From assembly GCF_003945595.2 (NCBI RefSeq), contig NW_024104362.1, forward strand, positions 868,001-932,000: a stretch of DNA of 64,000 nt, written 5' to 3'. Position numbers and translations under genes: made by a program. The stretch is from Pipra filicauda. Its lineage: Eukaryota; Chordata; Aves; Passeriformes; Pipridae. Shown in pieces: positions 13,101 to 28,100 of this stretch. The notes under the pieces are model-generated. The model saw nothing but the letters and a program-made list of their open reading frames with translations. It had not been told where the DNA came from and did not search any database. The first letter of the stretch is position 1, and each line of letters opens with the position of its first letter.

Positions 13101-16100
13101 ACACACCTTAGAAAACTCCTCTCTCATTCGAATATCTATTTCAGCTTCTGTCAAAGTAAAATGACATATCTAATTGTCCAGTGTGCATGATGTTGCATTT
13201 CAGTCGGTTTATTATACTTTGAAAAAAGGCTATCAATCCTCTAGTATTAATAAATATTAACAGTGATAAGAACAAATATTAAGAATACATTCTAATAAAA
13301 AATGACTGCGCAAAAATCACAATACTTCAAAAAATAAAAGATGAATTACGCAACATGCTCAGTAACATGGTATATACTTGACATTGCTTTAGTAATAAAA
13401 TACATGAAATCAATTAAACACCCAGCAACCCCAGTTCTTCAGCATAAATACTAATATTTGGTACTGTACAGTCCAAATATTTTTCTATGTAATGGCTTAT
13501 GTTAATTTTTATCTTTCAAAAAAGACTATAGGTGATTTTTTCTTAAAGGCAGAGAAGGTATCTGGTTAGGTACACCATATAGTTATGCTAAGGTCATTTT
13601 GTTTTTCAGAACAGGATATTACATCTGTCTTACAATTGTCTGAAATTTTTGTTAAAACTGGCACAAAGCAAAATAAACTATGTAGAAACTAACACAAGTA
13701 CAATATTATATACGATACTAGCCAAGCAGTAAGGAAATAATTTTTAAAAAATTGCAAGGAATGCTTGGCAACTTCCACAAAATATAGTTTGTAAAAACAA
13801 GCTGGATATCAAACAGTCTATAATGAATACATGCCATGGAACTTAAAGTCTTTATCAGAGTAAGTACTCACAACATTTTAATTATTTTCTAGTAGACTTA
13901 AATACCATAGCTTTTGTCATTCAGGTACCATACCTGTAAAGGAGGAGGACTGAGAATGTATTGAACCTTTATTGAGCATAGTCATTATTTGACCAACAAA
14001 TTCCTTAGGAATAAAATTAGCATACGGCAGTATCTCTGTGCTGATAAGCTGCACCACCTAAAATAAATTAAATATATTTATATTGGCTTTCTGAATATTA
14101 AAATTGTAAATCTAGTATGAAGAAGACAGAAACATTACACAAGAGGGACAGGCCTAATGAAACTTTACAAAATCTTCTATTGCTTAGCTTTTAAAATTTG
14201 CAGATACATCCAAAATTGTGGTCTTGCATGGAACATTAAACTTGAAATAATAAACCTTTTCCCCCCACTTTTGCCAGAGTTTCTGAAGGAGTTATCACTG
14301 AGATTTCCACTGACATTTGAAGTATATTCTTCAAATCAAACTTACGGTATTGAAAAGAGAAAATCTAACATTAGGAATTTCCCTCTCCCTCCCCACAATT
14401 CAATATCCTCAGTACAACATTAACACGCATGTCACATGCTTACAATGTAACATCTGCAAAGCAGAACAAGTGAGTTTATTGCCTAAACAAGCTTAAGGCA
14501 ATACACATTAACTGAAATGCTTTCTATCCTTGTCTTGATACTCCCATGCAGGAACAAAGTGGGTTTAGATCTCCATAAATTAATGCATTAGATCAGAGAG
14601 TTCTGCTCACTGCAGACAGAACCACTCCCGCTTTTCATCCAGAAATCTTTGTGTCCCAGCTGCCACTCTGGAAAGATGACAGGGAATCAAACCCATACTG
14701 CCGTGCCTTCTCTGCAACTCCTTTTGCTTTGTACCCCTAATCCCTGTTCTACCACATCTCTTTGTCCTGGAGTGAAAGGGGACAAGTCCCTCTTCATTTC
14801 AAGTATCATCTTCTCTTCATTTTCTTCAGTCTTATCCAACCAAACGTTATCTCTCTACAATTACACCTGTCTCTGTGCTGCACAAACACAACATCATTTC
14901 TTCATTTATGCAGAAGCTTCTCAGTATTGAGAACACATCTGAAGGGCAACGATTTCATTGCTGACTGCCCCCTTCAACACAGAAAGCACTCACTTCAGGT
15001 TTAATTGTCAGCTTTCTCTGTGGTTTACAATTACCTGTGCAATTGCTTGGCAATAACACAATAAGTAAGGATCATGTAATGTGTTAGAGGCAGAAACATT
15101 CTGGTTTAGCTGCTGTACGTTGCTTTGAAGTTGAGAGGACAAGAAGTAGTTTTTGGCATTCCACCTTCTACTTTTTGCATCACCCGAAGCAGATGAATTC
15201 TGGGCCTATAAATTTCCTGTCTTGTTTTCAAAAAGGAATACAATATCACAGAAAAAATACTGAAAGGGTAACTTTTTAAAAAAACTATTTCAGAACCAAA
15301 TGCAACTTGTGAATGTTACTCTTTATGAGATTCAGTATATATTATAGGCTCCTTACCTCAACATCAATACTCTCATTCTTCTGAAATTCTTGAATTGAGA
15401 GATTATCAGGAGGTGTACTAAAAATAAACATACTATGTTATACTTTTAAATTCACAACATGTGTAAGGAGATAAGTATGGGAAAATGCATTGCATTTAGA
15501 GTTATTACATGCATCAAGTTGGTACTATTATATGGTAATAATTAACGATTGCAAGGCCAGGTTGGATGGCCTTTGAGCAACCTGGTCTAATGGAATTCTG
15601 TGATTGATATTTTCAATCACTGTGCAAGAAAGAGACTTTTGATTTTCAGTGGTACAACTGTAAAAAACTTTATTTTAATTTTACATTTTCTTCTACATTA
15701 ATGAAACACTTTTCATTAATGGAACATTACTTTCCTTGATAACTGAAATGATATACTTGTTCTTATTCTTAATAATTTTTATTAAAAGAAAAACCCATTT
15801 TTATAAACAATAGTTTTGAAGACATTTAGAACTTTCTGCAGTTCTTCCATTATTTATAAAAATTTATTTACAGATGAAACGTCCAAAAGTGATTCAACCA
15901 TGAAAATTACCCAGTACTTCACAAGATCCTACCTGCTTGTACATTTGGAAATCTTGTATCATTTGATTGGAAATTTTATGCCAGCTCTCAGTCATGAGGT
16001 TTTCTCTGGTGACATTTTATCTCATTTATGGAGTCCTTCCATGTACTTACTGGACTACCTGTTCAGTGAATTTCCTTTACTTTGCTGAATTATGCTTCTT

Positions 16101-19100
16101 TTGACCCTTTGGGCCAAGTTCCTCAGCAGGGCAGAAAGAGTAAAGGCCTCCTACTTAGACAACAATCAACTACTTCAGTTGATGTGCCTACATGGGTGTT
16201 TTACTTTGGATCAGACATGGGCTTTTCAAGTTAAATTTTCAGACATCCCCTTTTATAAACCTTGGTTCATGTCTGGTATTAAGAGTGCATAAAACTGGAT
16301 TCATTTTCAGTGAAACTAAACAAAAACTATACTCCAAGCTTTCATAGATGCTTGCCACTCTAGAGCTACTCTGAAATAAAGGTCATGGGTCCTCATCATG
16401 AACTGTTTTGCTTTACAGATATGCTTCTACTGCACTTTGAGGAGGGGAAAAAAAAACAAAACCAAAGAAGGTACTTCACACAATACGTAAACTCTGAATT
16501 ATCTTGCTTATAACCCCATAATCATAGGATTGCCTGCTAAAGTCTACACTGATTTAAGATACAGTTAGCACAATTACTAGAAGAAAAACGGATTATGAGC
16601 TAAGGATAACTTGTGGTATGAGAACTTTCTGAGTTACATAAATTGAGAGGCTAAAAGAACAAATCATGAAACTATTACAGTGTGGTCACCTTGCACCCTT
16701 CCTTAAGTATCCTTAAGGAATACTGATTTTACTTCTAACTTTTAAAAATAACTCTATGACATCTTCAAGCAGAGGAACAGTTTGGAAATTTGACCACTTG
16801 AAAGGAATGGTTAGCAATAGTGGAATTAAGATTGTCTGTGATACTTCAACGCACAGGTACTGTGTATGGCTGTGTGTTACAATGCATCTTAAATTAGACT
16901 GCCTTTTTTTTTTTTAAACTCCAGAGAAACCATCCAATTAAATACACAGGATGGTCACTACTGAAAAGGAAGGAAAATGATAGGGTCAATCTGACAAAAC
17001 ATTCCCTGCCTAATTTATGGCAGAATAGGCTGATGTAAGGAAAACAGTGCTTTGGACTGAACAAGGAACCAAGGTGTTCTGTAAGCAGAGGAATCAGTGC
17101 ACTGTTGTAGTGACAAGCAGACCAGCACCCTTTGGCTTACTTCCAAACTCCCAGCTTTTCCTCTACCTCATGTCCCCCTCCCCGGGAAACAATAGACATG
17201 TGGTGGGTAGTTCAGAGCTAAGCACATGCTCACAGGCAAGGCAGCTGCCCAATATATGGTTGTGGACCTGTGCCAGCCTTGTCTCAATAAGGGTACTTAC
17301 CTGGGCCTGTCTTCTCCATCCCACCAGTTTTAATGGAAGGTTTAAGAACTTTAGAGGTTTTGAAATCTCATTCAAATTTGGTTAGCTTAGCTGGCGGTTG
17401 TTTTGTTTTACTACTTTTGATTTTTTTTCCAGTGTTCCTATATGTTGCTGACCAAGACAAATAAGATTTTTCCAAGATAAACTTTTTTTCCCCATTTTCT
17501 GGGTGCTTAGCATAAGACATCTGAAGATCAGTCTGCACACCTACAGTCAATTTTCAGTTTAGACAATTATGACAGTATGTACCAATGTTCCTGCGTGAAA
17601 AATAAATATATCTCCCCTCCTCAAAGAGGCTTCATGTAGATAACGTCACCCTTTCTATGAAACAGACAAGTGTTACATGTATGACTAGAAAAAACACAAA
17701 ATAAAATATGAAATACTGTATTTATTACCAGTTTGTATGTTAGGCAGACAAGAAGTTTGGGGTTATAGGTTTGTGAAACACTGAAATGGTTTATGGCTTA
17801 AACGTTCTTAAAATCACTGGGAGACTTTTGTCCACTGTAGCAAACTGTGCAAAGAAGCAGCTGCTCACTGAAGCCCACCCCTCCCCGAACATGCCTACTA
17901 ATTTGGACTGTGACAGGAACTTGAGAAAGGTGGTACTATTGTCCGTTTATCCTCTGAGAAGAATGTATCCACAGTTGTGAGTGACTGGAATGCTGAATCC
18001 AGTGTAGAACTCCCCACCCCAGGAGAGGTACTGACGGTGTTCCCACCAAGCCTAAGCCCAATAAAAAACCACACACGGACTTCACTCAACACTTGGTTTT
18101 CTTCCCTTACCACATGGGACTTTCCCTACCACCTTAGACTTCATTTACCAACGGACTTCTTCTCTCATCACATGAGACTTCCTTCACCGCCAAGGTCTTC
18201 CCTCACCGCCCTCGGCTTTGCTCGCCAACAGACTTCTTTCCTCCCCACACAGGACTTCACCACCACGGGCTTTTCCCTCACCACCCTGGGCTTCCCTTGA
18301 CGGATCCAGACTGCAGCTATCACTGACAAGACTGGGACTCTCTCCACTGGGAAGATCACAGGAAGAGGATCAGTGGCACGCTGTTGGAATCCATAGAGTG
18401 GTGATATTTTTACTTAATCTGTCTCTCTGTCTCTTTCTCCCCCCCCCTTTTTCCCTATTTCTTTCTATCCCTTTCTACCTCACATTTACTGTTATATAAA
18501 AATCCGTACTATTGACTTCAGCATATGGTCTCATTTACACCTTTCTTTGGACAGAGGCATCTCTGTAATAATTTGAAAGAACCTGATCATTACAATGTTG
18601 AAAACAAAGAGCAAAATAAAATAAAATGTTAAATAGCTGTTCAATCAGTACCTTTTGTTGACAGAGTTGTCAACTATGAAAAACCTTTAAACAGTAATGT
18701 AGACTTATGCGTGGAAATGCATGTCATGTTGAAATACATGGGAAGCTTCCACTCTGACACTTCCTTATCTATGACTAACTTTCTGAGCTGAAGTTTGCTT
18801 AAAGAGGTGTTAAGACCTTTCTGTCTAGTCATCCATATCTGATCTGCCGTATATGCTACAGATTAAGCTACATACTTGTTCATGTAGCAAAATACTCCCA
18901 AGTAAATATATTTTTGTAAGGTGTCTATATGAAACATCTGTCTAGGGGCCAAAAGCTTTGTTGGTTATGTCCAAACTGCACTGGGAAGGTCAAGAGGCAG
19001 GAAAGATAAGAAGCCATGTGATGCAGCAACTTCCATAGGTACAGAGCTCCCAGCCACTGCCCACTGTCTAGGCAGGGCTTCAGAGCCAACAGGCACTTGG

Positions 19101-22100
19101 GAGTCCTGCTGTGCACAGCAGCACTCTGTTCAGAAGCATCTTTTGGGAATGTATTGATTTAATTCCCTCATGTGAGCACAGACTTCTACTCTAGTAAATT
19201 ATATATATACACACATTCATTGAATTTTATTTTATATAATGGCTTGACATGCTTCCATGAAAGCCTCTGGGAAAATGGTATGAAATAATAAACAGACCAG
19301 CTTCTTACTAGAAGATAATTTTGTGTAAATTAAGTTACATGAAATGTATTAATTTTAAATGTCATTTTGATTTATAATAAAAATCAAGATTGTTGAGTTT
19401 CCTCGGCTATAGCTTGCTTTAAAAAAAAAAACCAAAAACTGAAAAACCCTGAAACTTATTTCTTGGAAGCTGTTAATTCTCTAAGACAGTAACATTTTCC
19501 TTTTTTATTTACCTGGGCTCTTTTGGCTATATGTGAAATTTCTTGATGTACAAAGCTTCAGAGACCAATTCTGCTGTGCTTTTGTACTTTTTAAACATCA
19601 GTGAGTATCCCCTCTCATTCAGCTCCATACCTGGCTTGAAAGTCTGTTCCTGTCCAAAAGATACAGGTGGGGCCATGCAGAGGAGGTTCACTATTTGAAA
19701 CACAGATATTCACAGTGCTTTAATTCAAACCACAGTGACCTCTTGTCTAACCAATGCCAACTCAGTTTCACTGTCAGAAGCAATATTAGGCTATCTAATC
19801 ACATGTGATTTCTAGGGCCACAGTGACTAAAAGAGTTACAAGTTAGACTAGAAAAACATTTAAAATATTGATTAAATATTTAGAACATCAGTGAAATAGT
19901 TTCATCTTAGCCAGGTAGAAACTTGGAAAATATGCATAGAAAAATGAGACAATATGCAACAGCATATTTTAATGAACACAGCTAAAGGTAAAAAACCTAA
20001 CCAAATCTGTCATGCAGTGTTGCTAGGAGGACTGACTGCATTAAGGCATTAGTGAGTTTCACTGAGATGCAGGTGTTTCATATTTAGAACTATCCCAGAA
20101 GTCCCAAGTCAGCTTTGAAGAATAAGGGTTTGAAGAGTAGGTACAAATGGAAGCCATTTATCTAGCTTTGCATGAAGCCTGGACAGACAGTAACATGAAA
20201 CATCTAGAACATTTAATAGTGGAAAGTGTGGAGTATGAAAATGTATCAAGAGTGAACGAAGAAAAATAAGGGTTTTTTGTGACATAACATTCCAGTTTCC
20301 TTGAAGCAAAGAGCTTAGGAAAAATTACATAATGCCAGCATAAGAAAGACAATTTTCAGTTCTAACCATATTCAGGTCAAACTGATTATATCTAACCGTA
20401 TTCCTGTCACAAGGGGTGACATGCTGGAGAATGCTAAAAATCCAGACAATGCAGTAATGCAATTACTCTGTCTCACTGATAGCCTCTTGGGGTGTCAGCT
20501 GAATTGCATTTTCCAAATTCTTTGTGCTTCAGAACCTTTTCAATCCATGCTGGCCTTAGCCAGATTTGTACACTTCTGCACCTGATTTAATAACTGCTCT
20601 GTCCTGCATGGCATATTTGCAAGTCGGAAAGCCACCAGAGATGACATGACTCACAGCTGCAGTAAAGCCACTTGTTCAGCAGAGTCATTAAAATCAAGTC
20701 AAGTTTACAAGTCACTAAGAGCAGAGAGTGATCTCTGTGTTTTTTAAAACACAACTCATTGTTAATATAAATTAAACAGAAAACACACCAAAAAACAGCT
20801 CTATACCAGCTAGCTGGCCTTAAATAGAGGATAAACTTGGATAGTTGGAAAAGAAAGTAGACTCTCATTGCCCTCTCCTAAAATCTGAAGGTTGATGTGC
20901 ACCTCAACTCAGCAATAAATTTTATCTGTTACTTTCAAAACAGTGAATAGATTCTTCCAAATAACTCTGAAATAAGGCACCACTCCAATTAACATATATT
21001 TTCTATTAAAATTATAATAAAAAGAAAAATTGAAAGAACCCTAAATCTGAAAATTCTGAATTCAATTTCCTTACAAATAGAACAACTACAAATTTAAGGG
21101 ACTGACTAAACTGCTACCGCAATCCACTGGAAGACACAATTTAGAAAATTTCAATACAAAAGGGACAGGTTTGCCCTACTTGACAAGGCTAGTTTCATAG
21201 CACCTTGCAGAGAGTGCAGAAAGAGTTAACCAAAGGAAATCAGAAGAGATTACCTCAAGATGAGGAACTTTGACATCTATCTCTAGGGCCCTCCTTGCAT
21301 CACAGCGAGAGAGGCACGCTTCAGTAGCATTGTGGGGAGGAGGAGGAGGATGAAGAAAAGGATAAATAACTACTATAACTAATTGTCCTGATTACTGGCA
21401 TGACGAATATGTACTCCCTTTTTAGCTTTAACTTTTTTTAGGACCACAAGACTGAGGCTGATAGAGGGAACAGAAAGGCTATCTATTCTAAAGCTACCAA
21501 GGGATAGAGCTCTAACTGTAAGTAGCAGAACCGTACAGTTGGGAAGACAAACTTCTATTTAGAAAAAGATGGACACTAGAGAGATAAAAAAAATTACAAC
21601 CCCAAACCAGACATTCTGTAGCCATGCAACGTACAACTACAAAAGCAAAATTTGTCTATTCACAATAAGCCTGGAAAGAATAATTATAACGGCCATTAAT
21701 TATAATAACAGGCCAAATTATCTTGCTGTAGCCATGTGGTTCTATAAACCGCCAGCCTGTTTTTAGTGTTTTAAATTATTTTGAACCTTAAAGCTTCTAA
21801 GTGAGAGAAGAAAAAAGTTTCCTACAACTTTTCTGAGAACATCGTCAATCGTGATGAAAAAGTTGATCCCTAAATCACATTTTGTATGTATAATTATAGA
21901 ATACACTGGTCTCTAAAGAGGCAAAATCAGACTTAACTGAAGACAGACATGATAGGGCACCAAATATTCACACAAGTACTATTTTTCTTTTGCATCCAGA
22001 GAACATTTGCCCATGAATGACAGCTGGCAAAAGCTATTAGAATAAATATGAGCAGTGATCATTTCTAGCAAGCAAGAGAGTAAGATGAAATTTCTGTGGT

Positions 22101-25100
22101 TGAAATAATTTTCAAGGGAAGTATAAATCACTCACTGTAAATTAAGAAAAATGGACAACATATTTGGCAAAAAAAGGTCATGCAGAGGATAGTGGATTAC
22201 CCTGAATTACACTGAAGATCTAATTTTACTTCCCTGGATTTATGAATAATTAATAACAAGAAACTGTAGCAGTGCCAGTCTTGGTCAGCTAAGAATGTGC
22301 AAAAAGGAAATGTTTCATCTGTTTTGCAGATATTTAGGAAGAATTAATTTATAGCAAATAGTATGTATTCCCAAAGCAACTTCTAAGTGAACATAGATTC
22401 CTCTGCAATAACTTGAAAAACCGTCATTTTCATTTTGCAAACCAAACAATGATATTGATTATAGGGTGCTAACTGTTTCAGAATGCAAGCAGGACTACTA
22501 ACTGCAGCTGAAAACAAACCCAAACAAGATACTGAGAAGATTATTATAAATTAAAGAAACAGGGAAGCATAAAAATAAAAACGTGGACACTGAAGTCATG
22601 ATGATCTTTTCTATTTTAAGGTCCTCCTATTTAATAAAATTTTCTTTCAAGTAAATGCAAAAACAATGGAAAGGTTTTTCAGTTGATTGCCATGTAATCC
22701 TATTGGTGAAATGCCAAAGCCATTCTTTATTACAAACATTTTCATTAACTGATGTGTCTCTAAAATTAATTTTTATTGGTATTATTTTTTGTTTGTTTTG
22801 TGCAAGCTGCTATTTATCCATCATTAGTAAATACAGCTCTGTTTGGTTGCTGATTTTTGTGTGTTTAAAAACTAAATGCATACACATAGAAAGCATATTA
22901 GCGTAAGGCACAAAAAACCCTTACTGTTTTCTGTTAAAAAGAAAGATTAATTTGTTACTGTTATCAGCATATACAGAGAAAACCAGGGAATTAAATTTTT
23001 CGTATTCCACCTTGTCCTTTAGTCCAAAACACTCTTACATATACTTAAACTACTCCTAAAAGATGCTTGCTCACAGATATTCACAGAAGATGGAAGTTCC
23101 ATCCCATTCCTATGTAATGTTCTACAATATCTAACCTTCCTCATAGTAAAAGGTTTCCTTAGTGTCTATCTAATCCAGATAATCTTTGCTGTACTGAAAT
23201 GTATTTATACCCATTGTCAAGGGACAAAAAAAAATCTTCTCTGGAGCAAGCTCTTACTATATTCTGAAGATTTACAATGTCTTCCTAATGATATATTCTT
23301 TTGGTTGAACAAATTAATAGATCCAAGGCCAGGTTGGATGGGGCTCTGAGCAACCTGGTCTAGTGGAAGGTGCACATGCCCATGGCAGAGGGGTTGGAAC
23401 CAGATGATCTTTAAGGTCCCATCTAACCCAAACCATTCTATGATTCTATGATTAAGTTGTCTGTCTCTGATTGTTATTATTTTTCACTTCCAGACTTTTT
23501 CAACCCATCCACTGTACATGCCCACATCTACAGTGTTTCATTCTTGAGAGACTATGAATGTACTTATACATATGTCTGTCTTTCTAGTTATAAATGACGA
23601 TTTAGCTACATTTTTCATAAAGTATCATAAATAAAGTGTGGTTAATTATTAAGGCACAGTCAATTTATCTTGGGTAGAAACAAATGCAAGATAACTATGG
23701 GCTTCTAAGTGAACAGTAGTGTAAGAAATAATTTTCAAAAATTCATAGTTGGTGGAATATTTCAAGATGGAACTAAGGAGAAATACATATAGTTAACAGT
23801 GTTCACCTTAATTTAAAAAAATTACTATTGCAATTCTGGTCAAAGTGAAGAAAGGAACAAATTGAGTACATATGAGTAACTCTTTATCAAATCTGTAGTA
23901 AATGTCCTTGGGAGTTCATACAGAACTCCTTGGCCTGTTCAGAATGACTATGCCTTGTATTGAGAGTTCAGTTGAGCTCTTTCTTGCTTTTACATTTCAC
24001 CTTCTGATTTAAGTTTTTCTACTACTTTCTAAAACTGTAATTTTTTTGAAGTAGACGTCAGTCACCTTTTCTCCATCATTCATTAAAATAATTTTCAGAT
24101 ATAAAATAGCGCTACTGACATATTTAGTGAACAAATTACTTATAATTATTTCCCTTAAAAAAAAAAAGGAAATTGTGTTTACCTTTTTGTGAATAAAAAG
24201 TCTTCAAAAGTATTTGCTAGCTCTGGCCACATACTGTCGAATTTTCCAGAAGATGCATGCTGCCTTGCAACAGGCAGTCCAATGGAGAGAACTTTGAGAA
24301 GAGAGGAAACAGCTAGCTTCCATGTGCTTTCAGAAGGACAGGAGTATTTCAGACTGAGAGGTATTCTTAGTGTCTGCAAAATGAAAGTTGAAACAAAAAT
24401 TACAATTGCTCAGGCAAATCTAAGAGTACGGCAAGTTTCTGCAGAAGATCTTGGTGGACACAGTCAGAGATGATAGTACACATCCCTACCTTTTCTGCTC
24501 GTATATGAGATGGCCTTTTAAAAATGTAATTCTAAAGATGATTTACCATATACCAGCTGGCTAAAGCACAGGTGTGTAGCCAAGTACAAGGTTAGAAGTC
24601 AGAACTGATCCATTATCAATTATACTATGAAATTACACACTAATTTTCTTCTTCTGTATTGTCATCCACCATTTCTGCCAAGCATGACAAATGGGCGTTC
24701 CTAACATCTAAGAGACTGCAGGCAGTTTGTAACCATGAGTGTATTTTGGAGAATTTGGTCCCATTCCTAGAAAGCTACCCCAAGTGCAAGTTAAAGAAAA
24801 AAAGTTTAATTAAATTTAAACTTTTCCTAACGAAGGTGAACTGTACACATTACCACTGCAAGAAACCTGTTCATTGCTGTTAAACCACATGAAATTTACA
24901 AGTAAGAACAGCTAGGGAAATTCTAAGACAAAGGGTGCAATACAACTCAAATGTAGAGCAGACAAAAACCTGGCAAATTTTAAGTCTTTTATATAGAAAG
25001 TTCAATATCTATAAAACAAAGTCATTAATAAATTTAAAAACATTAAGCACATGAACTATTTACACTATATGTATCCCTTTTAGCATTGTTAGTCAAACTG

Positions 25101-28100
25101 ACTTAGAACCTGATAGTAAGTTATCTTGGAAAACTAATTAAATTTATACTTCAAATACATAGTGACTAGGTTTGGGTACTACACGTATGCCCCCCATGCT
25201 GTTAGTGCAGTCTTTGATTTGAGGAAAGCAAAGGGAGGAAAGACTCACTCTGACTCTCACAAGGAGTCAATTATAATTAATTCTCTATTGCCAGCCCTAT
25301 TTTAGAATATTTTTTTCTGCTGCTATTTGTCGTATATGTCAAATCTAATTCCAAAATCAACATGGACTTAGAGACATGAAACATATTTCATCTACTGCAA
25401 TGAATCACATTATTATCAGCTGTGAATGTTAAAGAAAAGTGGTGTTTATATCAGTTTCACTAATCCTATTAAAACAGAAGTAGAAAACAACTGCATTAGC
25501 TTTGAAATACAAATATTTAATTCATAATATCGCCTACTTTAAATACATTCACATTTCTAAATTTCTATATAGGAAAAACCTGATGCCAGCCAAGTTATTA
25601 CAAATAAACCTAGGTCAGATACATTTTTTTTCCAGACATTTACTATTACATCTATTATTTACCATTTTTTTTTGCTGAAATGGAAACAAGGTCAAAAAAA
25701 GTGAAAAGCTGGACAATTTCACCTTAAAGGTATATTTGCTCGTCCGTAACATTCCATAGTTACATCAACACACAAAGTCATTAGAAGCAAATCAATAGTA
25801 ATAGCTACAGCACAGGCTCCTGAAATACATATGCCAGTCTACAGAAACTCGTCTTTAGCCTTCGATGCCATATTTACTAAGAAGCCTACTTACTAGACTC
25901 AGGTGCATAATACTTTCAAAGATTAGAATTTTGAGGCCTAACACATTAGTTAATTTTTATCTTAGCAGTGAAATACTGATGCTGACATTATCCAGCTAAG
26001 AACAATACATATAGCCTAATCAATAGCCTTGCAGCTTCAAAAGAAATTATTACCTGTTGCTCATCTTCATAAAATATCCATTTGTTTACTAAAGTTTTCT
26101 AGGAAACTTTAGGTTTCCTAGAAAGTGTTTATAAACACTAGCTGAAAATAAAACTCATGATTTTCAATATAAGCTCATTAAATTCAGAGCATATGCAGGG
26201 CAAACTTTTACCTTAATAATGTTCTGAAGAACTTTCTCCGTTACCACAGCTTTATGGCAAGCTGTCTTTTGGTATAAGTCCACCACAACTTCCAAAGATC
26301 TCTCAGCAAATGGTACATAATTCAATGCTACCCATTCCGCCTAGGAAAAGAAATTAGTACATTACTAAACTATATGTGAAAACATATTAATTAAGGAACA
26401 GAAGGTGTATGTTTTGCATTGAACTCTCAGTTTAATGCATGCAAGGTTTGCTAAGAATATGGTCCAAGCCACAAAACTGCAAATACAACGTAGTCTGGCT
26501 ATGAAAATGTACTCTACATTGAAGTAAAGTACATTTAAGTAGGAGAAATGTTGCAGTCTAGGCAAGACAACTACATTAGGACAATCTTTAAGGAAATTTA
26601 ACTCACCGGTGCAAATAGTTGTATCTAGTGTGATTCCATTGTGTTGCAGGACAAACAGAATAAGAAGAATTAATACATACGTAATAGTTACCTCTCCCAT
26701 TACACTGAATCAGATGCTCATGCTTAGTGAACAGCAGCGTACACAGATAAAAAGAATTACTGAACATGTCCCATTTCTTTATAGCACGTGCAATTCAAAA
26801 ATCTGCAGCTTGAGGGAATTTTCTCCATTCAAAATTATCATGTCTTTGTATTAAATTTAGTATCATGTGTAGGACAAATTATTTTAGATTAATTCACTGT
26901 ACAAATTCAGACACATTCACTATGTCTGGTGTCCAGGCAAGACCTTTCCTACATGAAGGAATACAAAGTATAAAAGCAAAGAAGAATGTAAAGGGAGTAA
27001 ATGAAGATAACAAAAGCATGTAAAAAAACTAACTACACAACATGCACAGTGAAGTTTTTACAGATTGAATAAATGCATTTTGCGGAATAACCTGTATCTG
27101 AAGCTCAGTTGGATTCACCAGCCAAGTGAAACAAATTTCTAATTAATTACCTGATTATACTTTGCATTTGCAATGTGCTTTGTTTCCAGCTGTCCATACT
27201 GTGGAGGCTTACATGAAAATTCTACAAAGGCCAGCAGTTGGTCAAAGATTGCAGGATACATTATCTGCATACTTTCTGAGCCCACACATATAGCCTATAC
27301 CAAAAGAAAATACAAAAGCTTAATATATATCTTGAGCTTTTGCAGTCAACATCTGCATCAGTGCAAGGAACTCCCAATAAAAAATCCCCATATAAGACTA
27401 TGCGAGAGTCATGCTGTATAAAAGACAGTGGATAGTTCTAACAGCTTAAGGAAAGTAAGTTTTTTTATTTTATTAAAGTAAATTAAGTGGCAAGATACCT
27501 GAGCATATATAGTTCAGTAAATACAGCTATCTCATCCAATAAAAGAGATATATTTTCTTTACTGACTCTACTTTGACATGTCAGTAAAATATAAGGCTTA
27601 TATAAGTCTTGTATATAGATCTCAGCCACATCTTCTTTAAGTCCTACTTCAAGGAACATTTAAATCTCAGAAGTAAATTATACAAGCTTCAAAAAGTAGT
27701 TAAAATAGCATCTTACAGAAAGGAATATAAATAAATGAGAATTATATGATTTTGGTACAGCTGAAACTCATAATATTGCTTTAAAATGGAAAACATTTCA
27801 GGAAGGGTGTACTTAGATGATGTCAATGAAATATCATGTTGTCAGAAGCTAATGATTTCCAGTTGCAATATAAATCTTAGAGCCAAGGAAATCTTAGGGC
27901 ATTTATTTTCAAAGCAAGATACAATGATTCTATGAAGTTACTTCAATTATATTCTGCCATTTTAAATACCTTGCTTTACTTCCCAAAGTCTCTCCTCTCA
28001 AAGCTTCAAGAAACAGTCAATTTATTGCTCTACAAAAAGACTTTGTGCTTGTACTGTCATTTTTCTGGGGGGAAGAATTAAACGCCCTTTTCATTAACCA

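Larger units (their letters stand above)
15418..24182 (-). other. MON2: Largest MON2 intron in the window (local exons 28-29), 8.8 kb
   Basis: The intron holds a short CR1 remnant (15552-15606), a candidate solo LTR (17772-18594) and a CR1 3' end (23323-23453). A GC-richer stretch at about 17040-17400 and another at 18940-19140 were not recognised. Open frames here are short and non-family. Confidence 0.75.

Noticed and set aside
17977..18300. Repeat-containing 107-codon plus-strand protein
   Set aside because: The open frame follows from tandem DNA repeats in the candidate LTR. It has no start context or homology.
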